Of a stretch of DNA of 64,000 nucleotides, positions 35,731-45,532 are shown one piece after another; the stretch's first letter is position 1, and every line of letters starts with the position of its first letter. Source of the stretch: Streptomyces sp. HUAS ZL42 (GTDB lineage: Bacteria; Actinomycetota; Actinomycetes; Streptomycetales; Streptomycetaceae); assembly GCF_040782645.1 (NCBI RefSeq), contig NZ_CP160403.1, forward strand, positions 372,001 through 436,000, read 5' to 3'. A program made the translations under genes and the position numbers. The notes under the pieces are model-generated. The model was not told the origin of the DNA. It searched no databases and saw nothing but the letters and a program-made list of their open reading frames with translations.

Positions 35731-36411
35731 ATGACCAGGGACGATCAGCCCACCCCCAGCACCCGCGGTCTCACGCCGGCGTCCTTCCTCGCCGCCGCCG
35801 CGGCACTGAACACCATCCACGAGGCCCTGCACACCGCCCGCACCCCACAAGAGGGCACGCACCCCGGGCCCGATCAGGCCAGCCCTGAACAGACACTCGC
35901 CGCGCTCCTGCTCCTGCGCGAAGCACGCGAGCAACTCGCCCAATGGGAACCCGGCCTGATCGAAGCCGCCCGCGAGGCCGGCGCCAGCTGGGCCGACCTC
36001 GCCCATCCCCTCGGCGTCTCCAGCCGCCAGGCCGCCGAACGCCGCTACCTGCGCGTACGCCCCGGCCACCCGGGATCCACCGGCGAACAACGCGTACAGG
36101 CCACCCGCGACCAACGCGCCGCCGACCGCACCGTCACCACCTGGGCCCGCGCCAACGCCGCCACCCTGCGCCAACTCGCCGCCCAGATCACCACCCTTAC
36201 CGACCTCCCCACCACCGCCCACACCCCACTCGCCGAACTCACCGCCGCCCTCGCCGACAACGACCCCGCCACCCTCATCACCCCCCTCACACAGACCCAC
36301 CCCTACCTCACGACCCGCCACCCCGACCTCGCCGCACGCGTCGACAACCTCACCCGCCACACCCACCAACTTCGCCAGCACGGCGGAAACCAACGCCGCA
36401 ACCAACCCTGA
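35731..36411 (+). CDS. rheA: HSP18 transcriptional repressor RheA
   Basis: The 226-residue regulator is the divergent partner of hsp18. RheA of S. albus is a 231-residue thermosensor that leaves its operator on heating. Here residues ~75-115 contain 'IEAAREAGASWADLAHPLGV' and 'SSRQAAERRYLR', the predicted DNA-binding helix-turn-helix; the rest is helical and rich in Thr/Ala/Gln. The ATG at 35731 is preferred over 35716 because GGAGG sits 5 bases before it. The C-terminal part has strong Pro/His/Thr codon bias, typical of Streptomyces GC pressure. Confidence 0.85.
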   Translation: MTRDDQPTPSTRGLTPASFLAAAAALNTIHEALHTARTPQEGTHPGPDQASPEQTLAALLLLREAREQLAQWEPGLIEAAREAGASWADLAHPLGVSSRQAAERRYLRVRPGHPGSTGEQRVQATRDQRAADRTVTTWARANAATLRQLAAQITTLTDLPTTAHTPLAELTAALADNDPATLITPLTQTHPYLTTRHPDLAARVDNLTRHTHQLRQHGGNQRRNQP

Positions 36412-37184
36412 CCCCCACCCTGACCAGCACGGACCACGCGCAGTCTCTGTAAGCACGTGTTTTGTGTTCCGGCACAGGTTCCCCAGCCGAGCTGGCCCTC
36501 GCGATGTACCTCCCCTTCGTCCTCCTGTTCGTCCCGTACTGGGCGGGCCTGATATCCGGCGGAGTGTTGCTGGGTGCCGGGCGCATCCTGATGCTCGCGT
36601 GCATGGGCGCCCTCGGCATCACGCCGATGGCGCGCTGGGCGACGGGGTCGCGTGGCGGCTAGCTGTACTGCGGTGGGCGCATCGCGCGCGGATGCAGGCG
36701 GACGCGCTCGCTGTCCTGCGGGCTCTGGACGCGTGCAGGCACGCACTGGCCTGTCTGGATGCCCTGCTCGTCGGGCGAACGCTGGCGGAGCGCACAGCGC
36801 TGTGCATTCGACGCCCGTCAGGGGCCGGTCGCCGAGCAGGTCGGACGGGCGTTTCCCGGTGTCGTCGTCCGCAGCATCGCCGTGTGTGCAGCGGACGCGG
36901 TTCACCTGGCGGAGGGTCCGGCGGCGAGCACTCCGGAACCGGGCCCCGGCACCGGAGCCCGCGCACGGCCCCGCCGGGCCAAAGCCTCGCGCGACGACGC
37001 CGGTGACCGCCAGCAGGCAGGTCAGCCGAAAGGGAGGCGGCCGCCGGCTGCACCACCTGGCGATGCCGCCGTAACACCAGCCGTGATGGTTTTCCAGGCG
37101 AGCGGGCCGGCACAGGTCCACCTGCGCCTCGAACGGTGGCAGTGGCCGGCTCGATCCCGGATGATCGGCTTAGGGAGGTCCTCA
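36412..37184. other. mostly empty region with one possible membrane micro-ORF
   Basis: A plus-strand frame at 36462-36662 (66 codons) is hydrophobic ('ALAMYLPFVLLFVPYWAGLI' then 'GVLLGAGRILMLACMGALGI') and could encode a two-helix membrane peptide, but it lacks a ribosome-binding site. From 36665 to 36790 another frame reads 'RMQADALAVLRALDACRHAL', protein-like but unrecognised. The rest holds nothing supported. Confidence 0.35.
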
Positions 37185-37856
37185 ATGGCGAGACCTGAGC
37201 TCCGATTCGTGCCGCTCCTTGGAACGCTCTTCGTCGTGCTGGTAGCCGTGGGGTACCTCCTCATTGGTGACACGCCCTCCCACCATGCGCTCGGCCCCGA
37301 AATCAGGGACGCCTACGACAACGAGACCAAGCACCAGATCGCCGCGTTCCTTGTCGCGCTCGGCGCGGTCCCCCTGCTGTTCTTCGCTGGGTACTTCCGC
37401 GCCGTACTGAGGCGCCTGCATCCCTCTGGGCGCATGTCGGCGAACGTCGCACAGGCGGGAGCGGTGGTTGTGGCCACCGGACTTGCCGTGCAGTCGCTCG
37501 TTCACGCTGCGCTCGCCGAGGCCGCCCAGACGTCACAGTTCTCGGACGAAGCGTTGCAGTCGCTCAATGTGCTCGATGGCTGGACGCTCTATCCGATCTT
37601 GATAGGGCTTGCGACCTTTCTGTCGGCGAGTGGCGTGGCTCTCTTGCGAGGCCGTCGCTTCTTCGCACCGTTGGTTGCCTGGGCTGCCCTCGTGCTCGGC
37701 GTGCTGGCGCTCGTTCCGATCGTCGGATTCTTCGCCGCGTTTCTCTCCGGGATCTGGGTCGTGATCATAAGCCTGGTGCTGTTCACACGATCAGAGGCCG
37801 TCGATCGCCTATGGGACGAGGCACGACACACCCAGCCGCCACACACAGCTACGTAA
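37185..37856 (+). CDS. integral membrane protein, about six helices
   Basis: The 223-residue protein begins at the ATG at 37185, after TAGGGAGG. It has about six hydrophobic segments, including 'FVPLLGTLFVVLVAVGYLLI', 'IAAFLVALGAVPLLFFAGYF', 'AGAVVVATGLAVQSLVHAAL' and 'VLALVPIVGFFAAFLSGIWV'. The sequence resembles DUF4386-like small membrane proteins of actinobacteria, but this is weak. No partner gene is adjacent, and the base composition is slightly less GC-rich than its neighbours. Function unknown. Confidence 0.8.
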   Translation: MARPELRFVPLLGTLFVVLVAVGYLLIGDTPSHHALGPEIRDAYDNETKHQIAAFLVALGAVPLLFFAGYFRAVLRRLHPSGRMSANVAQAGAVVVATGLAVQSLVHAALAEAAQTSQFSDEALQSLNVLDGWTLYPILIGLATFLSASGVALLRGRRFFAPLVAWAALVLGVLALVPIVGFFAAFLSGIWVVIISLVLFTRSEAVDRLWDEARHTQPPHTAT

Positions 37857-37899
37857 GATCTTGGGTGGTCGGCGAGTGAGTGGTGTCGGTTCTCCTCGG

Positions 37900-38189
37900 C
37901 CCGCAGCACGCCCGTCCGTCCGGTGTCCGGGCCCCGACCGGCTGCCGGAACCGTCCAGATGCCATGTCGCCGAAGTCGACCCAGCGGGCTCGCGCTTGCC
38001 GGGCGAGCACGTCGCCGACGTACGCACCGAGCTCTTGGAGGATCGGCGTCACGTCGACCGGGTCGTTGGCCCTCCTGCTGCCGACCGTCCACCACGCGGT
38101 CGACGATTCGGAGGCTGGCCGCGGAGAAGTCGAGGGGAGCCGTGCCTTCACTGTCGTGCGGGATGCGAACGTGGAGGCATACCGGCTCA
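37900..38189 (-). pseudogene. remnant of a small protein next to the RHS fragment
   Basis: A minus-strand frame contains 'NDPVDVTPILQELGAYVGDV' and 'QARARWVDFGDMASGRFRQP', patterns seen in small Streptomyces proteins that accompany toxin loci. It has no start of its own and runs out of the RHS fragment in a different frame. It may be a decayed immunity or downstream gene; the identity is uncertain. Confidence 0.35.
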
Positions 38190-38641
38190 TGTCGGCGGAA
38201 GTCGGTGGTCTTGCCGCCCTCCGTCTTGGATGCCGTGCGCTCCAGGGGGTCGAAGACGTAGGTGGAGGTCTTCGTCGTGACCCCGTCGGTCTGCAGCTTG
38301 GCGTTCTTGACCACGTGGTCGAAGCCGTCGTAGTCCCGGTCCTCGACCACCTTGCCGCCCGCGACGACCGTGTCCAGTCGGCCGTACGGGTCGTAGTTGT
38401 AGTTGTTGGTGGCGGAACCGATGCTCGAGCTGAGGAGCCGGTTGCGGTCGTAGGTGCAGTTGGTCGTGACGTTCTTGATCGTCTGGGTGACGACGTTGGC
38501 GTTGGCGTCGTGGACGTAGGTCTCGGTGCCCGCGCCGGTTCCCGTCTTCACGGACTGGAAGAGCCGGTTGACCGGGTCGTAGGTGTAGTCCGTTGTGGAG
38601 TTCAGGTACGCGCCGTGGTCGTCGGCGTTAGCGGACGGCAC
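38190..38641 (-). pseudogene. RHS/YD-repeat protein fragment
   Basis: About 150 codons carry repeated YD motifs: 'TTDYTYDPVNRLFQSVKTGT', 'NYNYDPYGRLDTVVAGGKVV' and 'YDGFDHVVKNAKL'. This is the core of an RHS repeat protein, which forms a shell around a C-terminal toxin in polymorphic toxin systems. Both the long N-terminal part and the toxin end are missing, so only a core slice remains. Adjacent remnants suggest that a toxin-immunity locus once stood here. Confidence 0.8.
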
Positions 38642-38674
38642 TGGCCGGCCGGTCGATCGAGAACAGTGGCCGCC

Positions 38675-39397
38675 TCAGGGGGCGGGCCTGGGATCAATCC
38701 ACAACGCCTCGGACACGGCGCACAGTTCGCCCTCGGCCGTGGCGAGCGCCACGCCCATCCTGTGCTTGCGGCCGGACTCCGACAGCAGCCATCCGTACGA
38801 GATGTACGGCTCGCCCACGGCGACCGGCCGCAGAACAGTGCCCGTGAGGGATGCGGTGACCGCGCCCGGGCGCTGGGTGCCGAGGAAACGGCCCGCCCAA
38901 TTCCCCGGGCAGTCCAAGGCGCCCCAGACCAGTGGGGTCGGGAGCAGGCCGTCCGCGTCGGCGAAGGCGCGGGACGGGGTCCAGGCGGAGGCCACCAGGC
39001 CGGAATCCGGCACCGGGGAGCAGTGCAGACCCAGACCGCGGTCAGCCGCACGCAGGCCGCAGCCGAAGCAGTCGACCACACCCGACGGCGGCGCCGACCG
39101 GAACCGCTCGGCTGCGGCGACCGCGTCGTCCCAGGACGGCGCGGCCGGCGCGTCGAACAGCAACTCGGCGGGGCGCGCAGAGGCAAGGGGCCGCTCAGCC
39201 TCGCCCAGCTCCACGCCATCACCCGCGGTTTCGGCGATCCGCACGGGCACCTCGACCGGCACCGGCCCACGAAAGTCCACCCGTACCGTCTGCGCCCCGG
39301 ACCTCTCCGCCAACACGCCGGCGACGTACCCGCCGAAGGCCACCCTGGGGTAGCCGACGTACAGCTCCGGCACCACGATCGCGTCACTCGTCGTCAT
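38675..39397 (-). CDS. hotdog-fold thioesterase-like protein
   Basis: The 240-residue protein appears to have two hotdog-like halves: 'PELYVGYPRVAFGGYVAGVL' with 'VRVDFRGPVPVEVPVRI', and 'TPSRAFADADGLLPTPLVWG' with 'VLRPVAVGEPYISYGWLLSE'. A 'CFGCG' pair near the middle is typical of PaaI-like thioesterases that lie beside polyketide or fatty-acid genes. The start at 39397 ('MTTSDAIVVPE') follows GTGGGGA. No partner enzyme is adjacent. Substrate unknown. Confidence 0.72.
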   Translation of the reverse strand: MTTSDAIVVPELYVGYPRVAFGGYVAGVLAERSGAQTVRVDFRGPVPVEVPVRIAETAGDGVELGEAERPLASARPAELLFDAPAAPSWDDAVAAAERFRSAPPSGVVDCFGCGLRAADRGLGLHCSPVPDSGLVASAWTPSRAFADADGLLPTPLVWGALDCPGNWAGRFLGTQRPGAVTASLTGTVLRPVAVGEPYISYGWLLSESGRKHRMGVALATAEGELCAVSEALWIDPRPAP

Positions 39398-39515
39398 GAT
39401 CCCCACTTCACCACACCCCAAGGGCCGCGATCACGCTGTCCGGCTGTACCCAGTCCCGCCCGGACGGGGCGCAGGCTCGATTCCCTGAGCGGATCGAGCC
39501 ATGGGGCGTCTCTCC

Positions 39516-39660
39516 CCTTGCCCTGCCGTGCTTCGTGAGCGTGCAGTGCGCATGGTCGCAGCGATCCGCCCCCACTACCCGACCGAGTGGGCCGCGATGA
39601 AGGCGGTCGCCGGGAAGCCTGCCATCGGCGCCGCGGAGACCATGCGCCTCAGACACACAG
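39516..39660 (+). pseudogene. IS3-family OrfA scrap
   Basis: The frame 'AVLRERAVRMVAAIRPHYPT' and 'EWAAMKAVAGKPAIGAAETM' matches the helix-turn-helix start of IS3-family OrfA ('ELRERAVRMV.E....YPSEWAA'). It then loses homology. The rest of 39398-39764 is empty. Confidence 0.7.
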
Positions 39661-39764
39661 CGGGACCGAAATCCCGGGTGGGCAGCACACTCTGCCCATT
39701 GCCGACCGACGCGTGGCATCGATGTCCGGCGGCCTCGACAGCGCCGTTCGAATCGCTTCGGACG

Positions 39765-41981
39765 CTATTCCTGAAGGAGCAGGCAGAAGCCGTCATGGCC
39801 GGGCAGTTCGACATACAGGGCACGCATGTCGTCGACCACGCCGACCTCCCTGCCCGACAGGAAGTCATGGGCCCGCCGACCCGGCTGGAAATGCTCCGAG
39901 GCCACGGAACCCGAAACCGGCGTGGAGCCGAAGTTGAGTACGGTCGCCTGAATCTGCCCGCTCTCACCGATTCGGTGGACCATGACGAGCAGCGCGGGGT
40001 GCGGCACTGCGGGAATCTCGAGTTGGTCGGCCGTGGCGATCCCGGTTTCGTCGCGCACCCGCAACAGGTGTTTGAGGCGTGAGGCGAAGGAGTTGGGATC
40101 CTGGAGCTGTGCCGGAAGGCTGCCGTAGAGGCTGTGCCCCTTCAACATGCCCGACCCGGATGTGGCCGCGCCGGGCTGATAGTCCATCAGGTCGTACGCG
40201 GCTCGGTGGATCCATCGGGTGTCACCGGTCGCAAGGAGCGACGCCACGCGTTCACGGGGCAACGTCAGCAGGCCGCACAGGTCCCAGCCGGAAAGCGAGA
40301 ACACGCCGGGTTGCAGGGCGTTGAACATGGCCAGCAGCAGGTGCGCCCGCTTGACCTCGCGTATGTCCTGGTTGGTGAGGTTGTCGAGCGTCGTGTACCC
40401 GAGGGCAGCGGCGATGACGCTGACCGTGGTGGAAGCGATGCCGTTGGTGGTGAAGATGGCGTTGTAGGGCGCGCTCGGCCCGGTCAGTGTCTGTACCAGT
40501 TCGGCACGAATGTGCTCGGCGAGCTGGCCGCCGGTGACCTCGACGCCGTGATAGGTGAAGAGGTCGTCCTTGTGCAGCGTGGCGAAGTGGACCAGTTCGT
40601 AGGTGAGTTCGTCGTGGTTCTGCAGCGCATGGACGAGGCCGGCGGCGGCCACCCCGCTGTCCAGGGCGATGTTGAGGGTGAGCCGCAGGAACTCGGTGTC
40701 CGCGGTGGCCAGCGCATGGTGGTAGGCGGGCCGGTTGACGAAGTCGTACGACAGGTCAGCGCCGGCCTCGGAGGTCATCTTGATGTCGTCGACGGTCAGG
40801 TTCAGCTCCTGGAAGGTGAAGCCGCCCATCTTGCGCACCATGCTGGCGATCAGTTGGTTGGCGGCCTCCGAGAGCGGATGTCCCTCCGACCAGGCCGGCA
40901 GGCCCTCGGCGCTCTTCTCGACGCCGAGGAACCCGTTGGCGTCCAGGCGCAGCGCACCCGAACCGAGGTCTCCGAGGGAGTGCAGCGCATCGCCGATGAC
41001 GAGCCGCATGCCCGCGAAGGTGGGGTCGAGCCAGTTGATCGACGGCTGCCCCTCCTTGAAGTAGTGCAGGTAGACCCAGCGGCGGGTGACGCCGTCCGGC
41101 CCGACGACCTCGCGCGTCGCACTCCAGTTGGTGTCTTTGACACCGGGGTCGTGGAAGATCACCCGCTGCAGGCGGCCGATGATGTACCCGGCTTTCTCCA
41201 GGGCTTCCTCGGCCTCGGTGTCCAGGTTGACCGAGTCACGCCCTGGCGGCACGGTGGGCAGCAGAGGCCAGTCCTCCGGCGCGATCTGGACCATGTGATA
41301 GATGCCGGGGTAGTCCTCGACATTCATTTCGGCGAGGCGGAAATCAGGCCCCTTACCGGTGTGCCCGGGCACGATGTCGTCGATGATCGTGCCGCCGTGG
41401 TCACCGGCCACTTGGCACATGCGCCGGAAGTCGTCCTCCGTCCCGAAGGCCTGGTCGATGGCGGTGCTGATCCGGTCGAAGTGCCCGTCGACGCTCGGGG
41501 TGGTGTCCCAGCCCCAAATGCCACCGGCCCGTTTGACCGGCCCGGTGTGCACGGCCCGTATCCCGATGTCGGAGAAGACCCGCCACAGGCCGGGATCGGC
41601 CAGAGTACCGAGGAAGCTGTGGCCGGGCCGGGTGACCAGGGAGATGGGATACGCCGTGAACCACACCGGGGCCGCGCTGACGGCGGCCTTGGGATCGGGG
41701 CGTGCAAAGGGGTTCTGCCACATGCTGCCCTGACCGGTGAGCTGAACGGAGAGGTCTCGGGAGTCCTGCAGCATCGAATGGTGCCGCAGCCATGCCACGT
41801 AGTCAGGGTTGATGCCGACCGGGTCCCCGCCTCGCTCCCGGGGCGAAGGCTGCCCCTGCGGCCTCAGTCGTGCGCGCGGACGCAGAGCTCGAGGCCGCGC
41901 CGGATAGAACTGCTCCGAGTAGGTGATCTCTGTCGGTTCGTGCTGGCTCTGATGATCAGCCGCCGCATGCTCGTCGGTCAT
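39765..41981 (-). CDS. TreS-like maltose alpha-D-glucosyltransferase (GH13 family)
   Basis: The 738-residue protein belongs to an actinobacterial GH13 branch annotated as maltose alpha-D-glucosyltransferase. It shows '[20 protein letters not shown]', '[20 protein letters not shown]', '[13 protein letters not shown]' with the probable nucleophile Asp347, 'FTFQELNLT' with Glu392 as probable acid/base, and '[16 protein letters not shown]' with the third conserved Asp. It ends in a small beta domain. TreS interconverts maltose and trehalose and feeds GlgE alpha-glucan synthesis; no glgE, pep2 or glgB gene is next to it, and the N-terminus differs from classic TreS, so the exact reaction is inferred. 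The start at 41981 follows GGGGAG-type bases. Confidence 0.8.
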   Translation of the reverse strand: MTDEHAAADHQSQHEPTEITYSEQFYPARPRALRPRARLRPQGQPSPRERGGDPVGINPDYVAWLRHHSMLQDSRDLSVQLTGQGSMWQNPFARPDPKAAVSAAPVWFTAYPISLVTRPGHSFLGTLADPGLWRVFSDIGIRAVHTGPVKRAGGIWGWDTTPSVDGHFDRISTAIDQAFGTEDDFRRMCQVAGDHGGTIIDDIVPGHTGKGPDFRLAEMNVEDYPGIYHMVQIAPEDWPLLPTVPPGRDSVNLDTEAEEALEKAGYIIGRLQRVIFHDPGVKDTNWSATREVVGPDGVTRRWVYLHYFKEGQPSINWLDPTFAGMRLVIGDALHSLGDLGSGALRLDANGFLGVEKSAEGLPAWSEGHPLSEAANQLIASMVRKMGGFTFQELNLTVDDIKMTSEAGADLSYDFVNRPAYHHALATADTEFLRLTLNIALDSGVAAAGLVHALQNHDELTYELVHFATLHKDDLFTYHGVEVTGGQLAEHIRAELVQTLTGPSAPYNAIFTTNGIASTTVSVIAAALGYTTLDNLTNQDIREVKRAHLLLAMFNALQPGVFSLSGWDLCGLLTLPRERVASLLATGDTRWIHRAAYDLMDYQPGAATSGSGMLKGHSLYGSLPAQLQDPNSFASRLKHLLRVRDETGIATADQLEIPAVPHPALLVMVHRIGESGQIQATVLNFGSTPVSGSVASEHFQPGRRAHDFLSGREVGVVDDMRALYVELPGHDGFCLLLQE

Positions 41982-42633
41982 AGGTGGGTATCTCCCCGGT
42001 ACTTCGGTACATATGAGCCGGGTGCCCCGGAAGAGGCCCCGGGATACTCGGCGGATCGCGGAAATGACAGGGGTCGAACCGACCCGCGAGCAGGAGGGAA
42101 CCCTGGTGACGGCGCACCATGGTCAGCTCGTGGCCGAGGAGCACGGGGATTGACGGCCCGGCCACGAGGACCAGGCGATGGAGGAGCAGTCGCTGACTCG
42201 GGCCTCCGCCACGCCGCGATCGTGGGCGGCGCTGAGTCCGGCGGGAAACCTGAGGAAGGCGCCCGCGATCCGCAGGCGGGCGCCGGCCAGGGCCCGTGGT
42301 CTGTCGATGCCGGCAGCGGAGCCGGTGACTCCGGTGAAGCTGACCATGCTGAGTACGTTCACCGTGCTCACCCGCCCGAAGCGGCCGATCATCGCACGAC
42401 CGAACCAGCGGCTCGCCACCATGGCCGGCCAGGAAGGCCCCAACTCCCAGCGCGCCTGTCGCCGGTGTGGCCCTGGCTGCGCGGCCTGATCCCTGGACAG
42501 ACCGCGCCCCGCCTGCACCAGTACGCCGACCTCCAGCCTGCTGGAACCCGCTCGGCGGACCTCCGGCGGCTCGGCCATCGCAGACCCGGTTCTCCAGGCT
42601 GATATGTGTCTCACGAGACACATCCCTGGTTCG
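41982..42633. other. degraded region, no intact gene
   Basis: About 650 bp. A minus-strand frame near 42240-42430 ('AMVASRWFGRAMIGRFGRVS', 'VLSMVSFTGVTGSAAGI') recalls a slice of a major-facilitator transporter, but it lacks a start and the rest of the fold. Nothing else is supported. Confidence 0.35.
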
Positions 42634-43611
42634 TCAGCTGTCGGTGTGCGGGGATGTCGCGGGTAGTTCCACGGTGATGCGGATCCCGCCGACAGAGCGC
42701 GGGGTGACGGTGAGTGTTCCGTCGTGTGCGTGGGTGATGGTTTTGACCATTGCCAGGCCGAGCCCGACGCCTGCGTGGTCGGTGTGTGTGCGCTCGGTGC
42801 CGCGCTGGAATGGTTCGGTGAGTGTCGACGTCAGCTGTGGGGTGACCTGCTCGCCGGTGTTCTCGACAGTAAGCACCGCAGTCATGGGGCGGACGCGGGT
42901 GGTGATCCACACGGTGCCCTGTTCGGGAAGGTTGTGGACGATCGCGTTGTGCACGAGGTTCATGGTCAGCTGCAGCAGAAGCGCTTGCGAACCGCGCGTG
43001 GGGGCGACGTCGCCGACGGTCTCGATGGCGACCCCATGCTTTTCCGCGAGGGGAAGGAGTGTTTCGGTGGCTTCTTCCGCCAGGAGGGACAGGTCGACGG
43101 ATTCTCGGGTGAAGGAACGCTGCTCAGCGCGGCTGAGCAGGAGCAGTGCCTCAGTGAGGTCGATCGCGCGGGTGTTCACGGCATGGAGGCGGTCGATGAG
43201 TTCGCCGGTGTCGCGGTTCGGATCGGTGCGGGCTACGTCGAGAAGTGACTTCGAGATCGCCAGCGGGGTGCGCAACTCGTGCGAGGCGTTGGCTGCGAAC
43301 CTCCGCTGTTCGGCGACGTGTGCTTCGAGTCGTACGAGCATCGTGTCGAAGGTGTCGGCGAGTTCGCGGAACTCGTCCTTGCGGCCGGGCAGCCGGATCC
43401 GGTGCGATAGCGATCCGTTCGTGGCCATGCGGGTGGCGTGGGTGATGTGGGTCAGCGGGGCGAGCATGCGGCCGGCGAGGAGCCACCCTCCCACGAGACC
43501 GAAAACCAGCAGGAACGCCAGTACTGCGGCTGCCCTCGGGGCGAAGACGTCCAGAAGGACGGACCGGATGGGAAAAACACCATCGGGCTTGTCATCGGGG
43601 TTGATGAGCAT
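42634..43611 (-). CDS. sensor histidine kinase, 5'-truncated beside an ISL3 element
   Basis: From the ATG at 43611 the frame encodes 325 residues: one transmembrane helix ('AAAVLAFLLVFGLVGGWLLA'), a HAMP domain ('RMLAPLTHITHATRMATNGS'), the H-box 'AANASHELRTPLAISKSLLD', the N-box 'LTMNLVHNAIVHN' and the G-box 'GVGLGLAMVKTI'. Typical kinases of this group have a first helix and an extracellular sensor before the HAMP helix; these are missing. The open frame continues upstream to the ISL3 inverted repeat at 43794 without recognisable sequence. No response-regulator gene is present. IS-linked deletion of the 5' part and the partner regulator is the likely history, so signalling is probably lost. 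Confidence 0.75.
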   Translation of the reverse strand: MLINPDDKPDGVFPIRSVLLDVFAPRAAAVLAFLLVFGLVGGWLLAGRMLAPLTHITHATRMATNGSLSHRIRLPGRKDEFRELADTFDTMLVRLEAHVAEQRRFAANASHELRTPLAISKSLLDVARTDPNRDTGELIDRLHAVNTRAIDLTEALLLLSRAEQRSFTRESVDLSLLAEEATETLLPLAEKHGVAIETVGDVAPTRGSQALLLQLTMNLVHNAIVHNLPEQGTVWITTRVRPMTAVLTVENTGEQVTPQLTSTLTEPFQRGTERTHTDHAGVGLGLAMVKTITHAHDGTLTVTPRSVGGIRITVELPATSPHTDS

Positions 43612-43793
43612 CGCACGGTCGGAATCAGAGGCCTCAAGGCTGGCGGAAAGGGGCTCAGTCGCGGGTTTGGGCGGGCCCCGGGCGTCCTCCGAGCGCCGTT
43701 CGTGATCCCCAGTCCGTTCGACTCCCGGCAGGCCGCCACCTGCCCACCCACACCCTCGCCAAATGCGCCCTGTCTCGACGACGGCCGAACGCT

Positions 43794-43857
43794 GGTTCTG
43801 GATCACTTTCAGTGCCGGAGCCACGGAGGGTCACCACATCCGCGATCATGAACGGCC
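43794..43857 (+). repeat. left terminal inverted repeat of the ISL3 element
   Basis: This 64-bp repeat begins 'ggttctggatcactttcagt' and ends 'gatcatgaacggcc'. It is exactly complementary to 45469-45532. Confidence 0.9.
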
Positions 43858-45468
43858 GTGGGTGATGTGCTCCTCCAGGACCTGTGGTTCCACCAGGTCG
43901 AAGGTGTAACGATCGAAAACGCAGTGGTCGACGGCGAGTTGGTGGTCGTGCGGGCCCGCGCATCGGCGGAGCGGGCCGCGTGTCCCGCCTGCGGGACGGT
44001 TTCGGGCCGGGTGCACAGCCGATACGTACGGCGCCTCGCCGATACTGCGGTCGCCGGGCGTCCGGTGGTGATCGAGTTACAGGTCCGGCGGTTCCGCTGC
44101 CGTGACCGCGCCTGCCGGCGGACCACGTTCGCCGAGCAGGTCGACGGGCTCACCTTCCGGCACGGGAGGCGAAGCACCGGGCTGCAGACGGTGCTGCAAC
44201 AGGTTGCGGTGATGCTGGCGGGCCGGGCCGGCGCCCGCCTGGCGAACAGCCTCGCGGTCCGGGCGAGCCGGTCGACGCTCCTGCGGCTGATACGCCGTCT
44301 GCCGGAGCCCGAAGTGCACACGCCGCGGGTGCTCGGGGTGGACGACTTCGCTCTGCGCAAGGGGCACAACTACGGCACGATCCTGGTAGATATCGACACG
44401 CGCCGTCCCGTCGATCTGCTGCCCGACCGGGCCACGGCGACGGTGGCCGCCTGGCTCGCCGACCATTCCGGCGTCGAGGTGATCTGCCGTGACAGGTCCA
44501 CCGCATACGCTGAGGCCGGACGGCTCGGCGCCCCGGACGCCATCCACGTCGCGGACCGGTGGCACATCTGGAAAAACCTGGCCGAAGCCGTTGAGAAGAC
44601 GGTCATCCAGCACCGCGCCCTACTGCGCGAGCCGGAGAACACTGCCCCGGTCCGCGCCGCCGAGCCCCTGGAGAGCCCGGAGCCTGCGCCGCCTTCCCCA
44701 GATGAACCACGACAGTCGGGCCGACTGTCCGACCGGGTGCGCGAGCAACACGCAGCCGTCCGTGCCCTGCTGGATGAAGGGCTCGGGCTGCGGCCGATCG
44801 CCCGCCGACTGGGCCTGGCCCGCAACACCGTCCGCCGCCTCGCCAATGCGGCCACCGCAGACGAGCTCCTGGTCGGACGGTGGACCGGCCGGACCAGCAT
44901 CCTCGACCCCTACAAGCCCTACCTCCATCAGCGGTGGGCGGAAGGCTGCACCGTTGCCCGCCGCCTGTTCGAGGAAGTCCGCGAGTGCGGCTATCCCGGC
45001 GGCGAGAGCGTGGTGAAGAAGTACGTGCAGCGGCTCCGCGAAGCCTTCCCGCACGACGATCCGCCCCGCAAGGCGCCGTCCGTGCGCGACGTGACCAGCT
45101 GGATCACCCGCCGCCCCGACCGCCTCGACGACGACCAGGCCCAGCAGCTCAAGCAGATTCTCGCCCGCTGCCCCGCCCTTGACCGGACCGCCGAACACGT
45201 CTGCGCCTTCGCCGAGTTAATGAACGACCGCCGGGGCCGCGACCTCGGTCAGTGGATAGAACGCGTGCAGGCTGACGACGTGCCCGCCCTGCACGGCTTC
45301 GTCACAGGCCTCGGCCAGGACCTCGACGCCGTCGTCGCCGGGCTCAGCCTCTGCTACAGCTCCGGCGCCGTCGAGGGCCACAACAACAAGATCAAGATGA
45401 TCAAGCGGCAGATGTTCGGCCGCGCCAACTTCGACCTGCTCCGCAAGCGGGTCCTCCTCGCAGCGTGA
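43858..45468 (+). CDS. ISL3-family transposase
   Basis: The 536-residue DDE transposase has an N-terminal zinc-ribbon region ('CPACGTVSGRVHSRYVRRLA', 'CRDRACRRTTFAEQVDGL'), a helix-turn-helix, and the catalytic residues in 'VLGVDDFALRKGHNYGTILV', 'VEVICRDRSTAYAEAG' and 'SSGAVEGHNNKIKMIKRQMF'. A second helix-turn-helix ('GLGLRPIARRLGLARNTVRR') lies in an insert between the second Asp and the Glu. Length agrees with full-size ISL3 transposases, so the element may be active. The GTG at 43858 abuts the inverted repeat; the GTG three codons later is an alternative start. Confidence 0.93.
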   Translation: MGDVLLQDLWFHQVEGVTIENAVVDGELVVVRARASAERAACPACGTVSGRVHSRYVRRLADTAVAGRPVVIELQVRRFRCRDRACRRTTFAEQVDGLTFRHGRRSTGLQTVLQQVAVMLAGRAGARLANSLAVRASRSTLLRLIRRLPEPEVHTPRVLGVDDFALRKGHNYGTILVDIDTRRPVDLLPDRATATVAAWLADHSGVEVICRDRSTAYAEAGRLGAPDAIHVADRWHIWKNLAEAVEKTVIQHRALLREPENTAPVRAAEPLESPEPAPPSPDEPRQSGRLSDRVREQHAAVRALLDEGLGLRPIARRLGLARNTVRRLANAATADELLVGRWTGRTSILDPYKPYLHQRWAEGCTVARRLFEEVRECGYPGGESVVKKYVQRLREAFPHDDPPRKAPSVRDVTSWITRRPDRLDDDQAQQLKQILARCPALDRTAEHVCAFAELMNDRRGRDLGQWIERVQADDVPALHGFVTGLGQDLDAVVAGLSLCYSSGAVEGHNNKIKMIKRQMFGRANFDLLRKRVLLAA

Positions 45469-45532
45469 GGCCGTTCATGATCGCGGATGTGGTGACCCTC
45501 CGTGGCTCCGGCACTGAAAGTGATCCAGAACC
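45469..45532 (-). repeat. right terminal inverted repeat of the ISL3 element
   Basis: This is the exact reverse complement of 43794-43857 over 64 bp. It starts immediately after the transposase stop codon. Confidence 0.9.

Larger units (their letters stand above)
43794..45532 (+). mobile_element. complete ISL3-family insertion sequence, 1739 bp
   Basis: The element consists of a transposase gene flanked by two identical 64-bp inverted repeats (43794-43857 and 45469-45532). The left repeat ends one base before the transposase GTG and the right repeat begins one base after its TGA. The flanking octamers (cgaacgct and cgagtttt) are not a direct repeat, although ISL3 elements normally make 8-bp duplications, which implies a rearrangement or deletion after insertion. 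Confidence 0.9.

Noticed and set aside
40134..42602. 822-codon plus-strand open frame
   Set aside because: It lies opposite the TreS-like gene and lacks any motif or ribosome-binding site.
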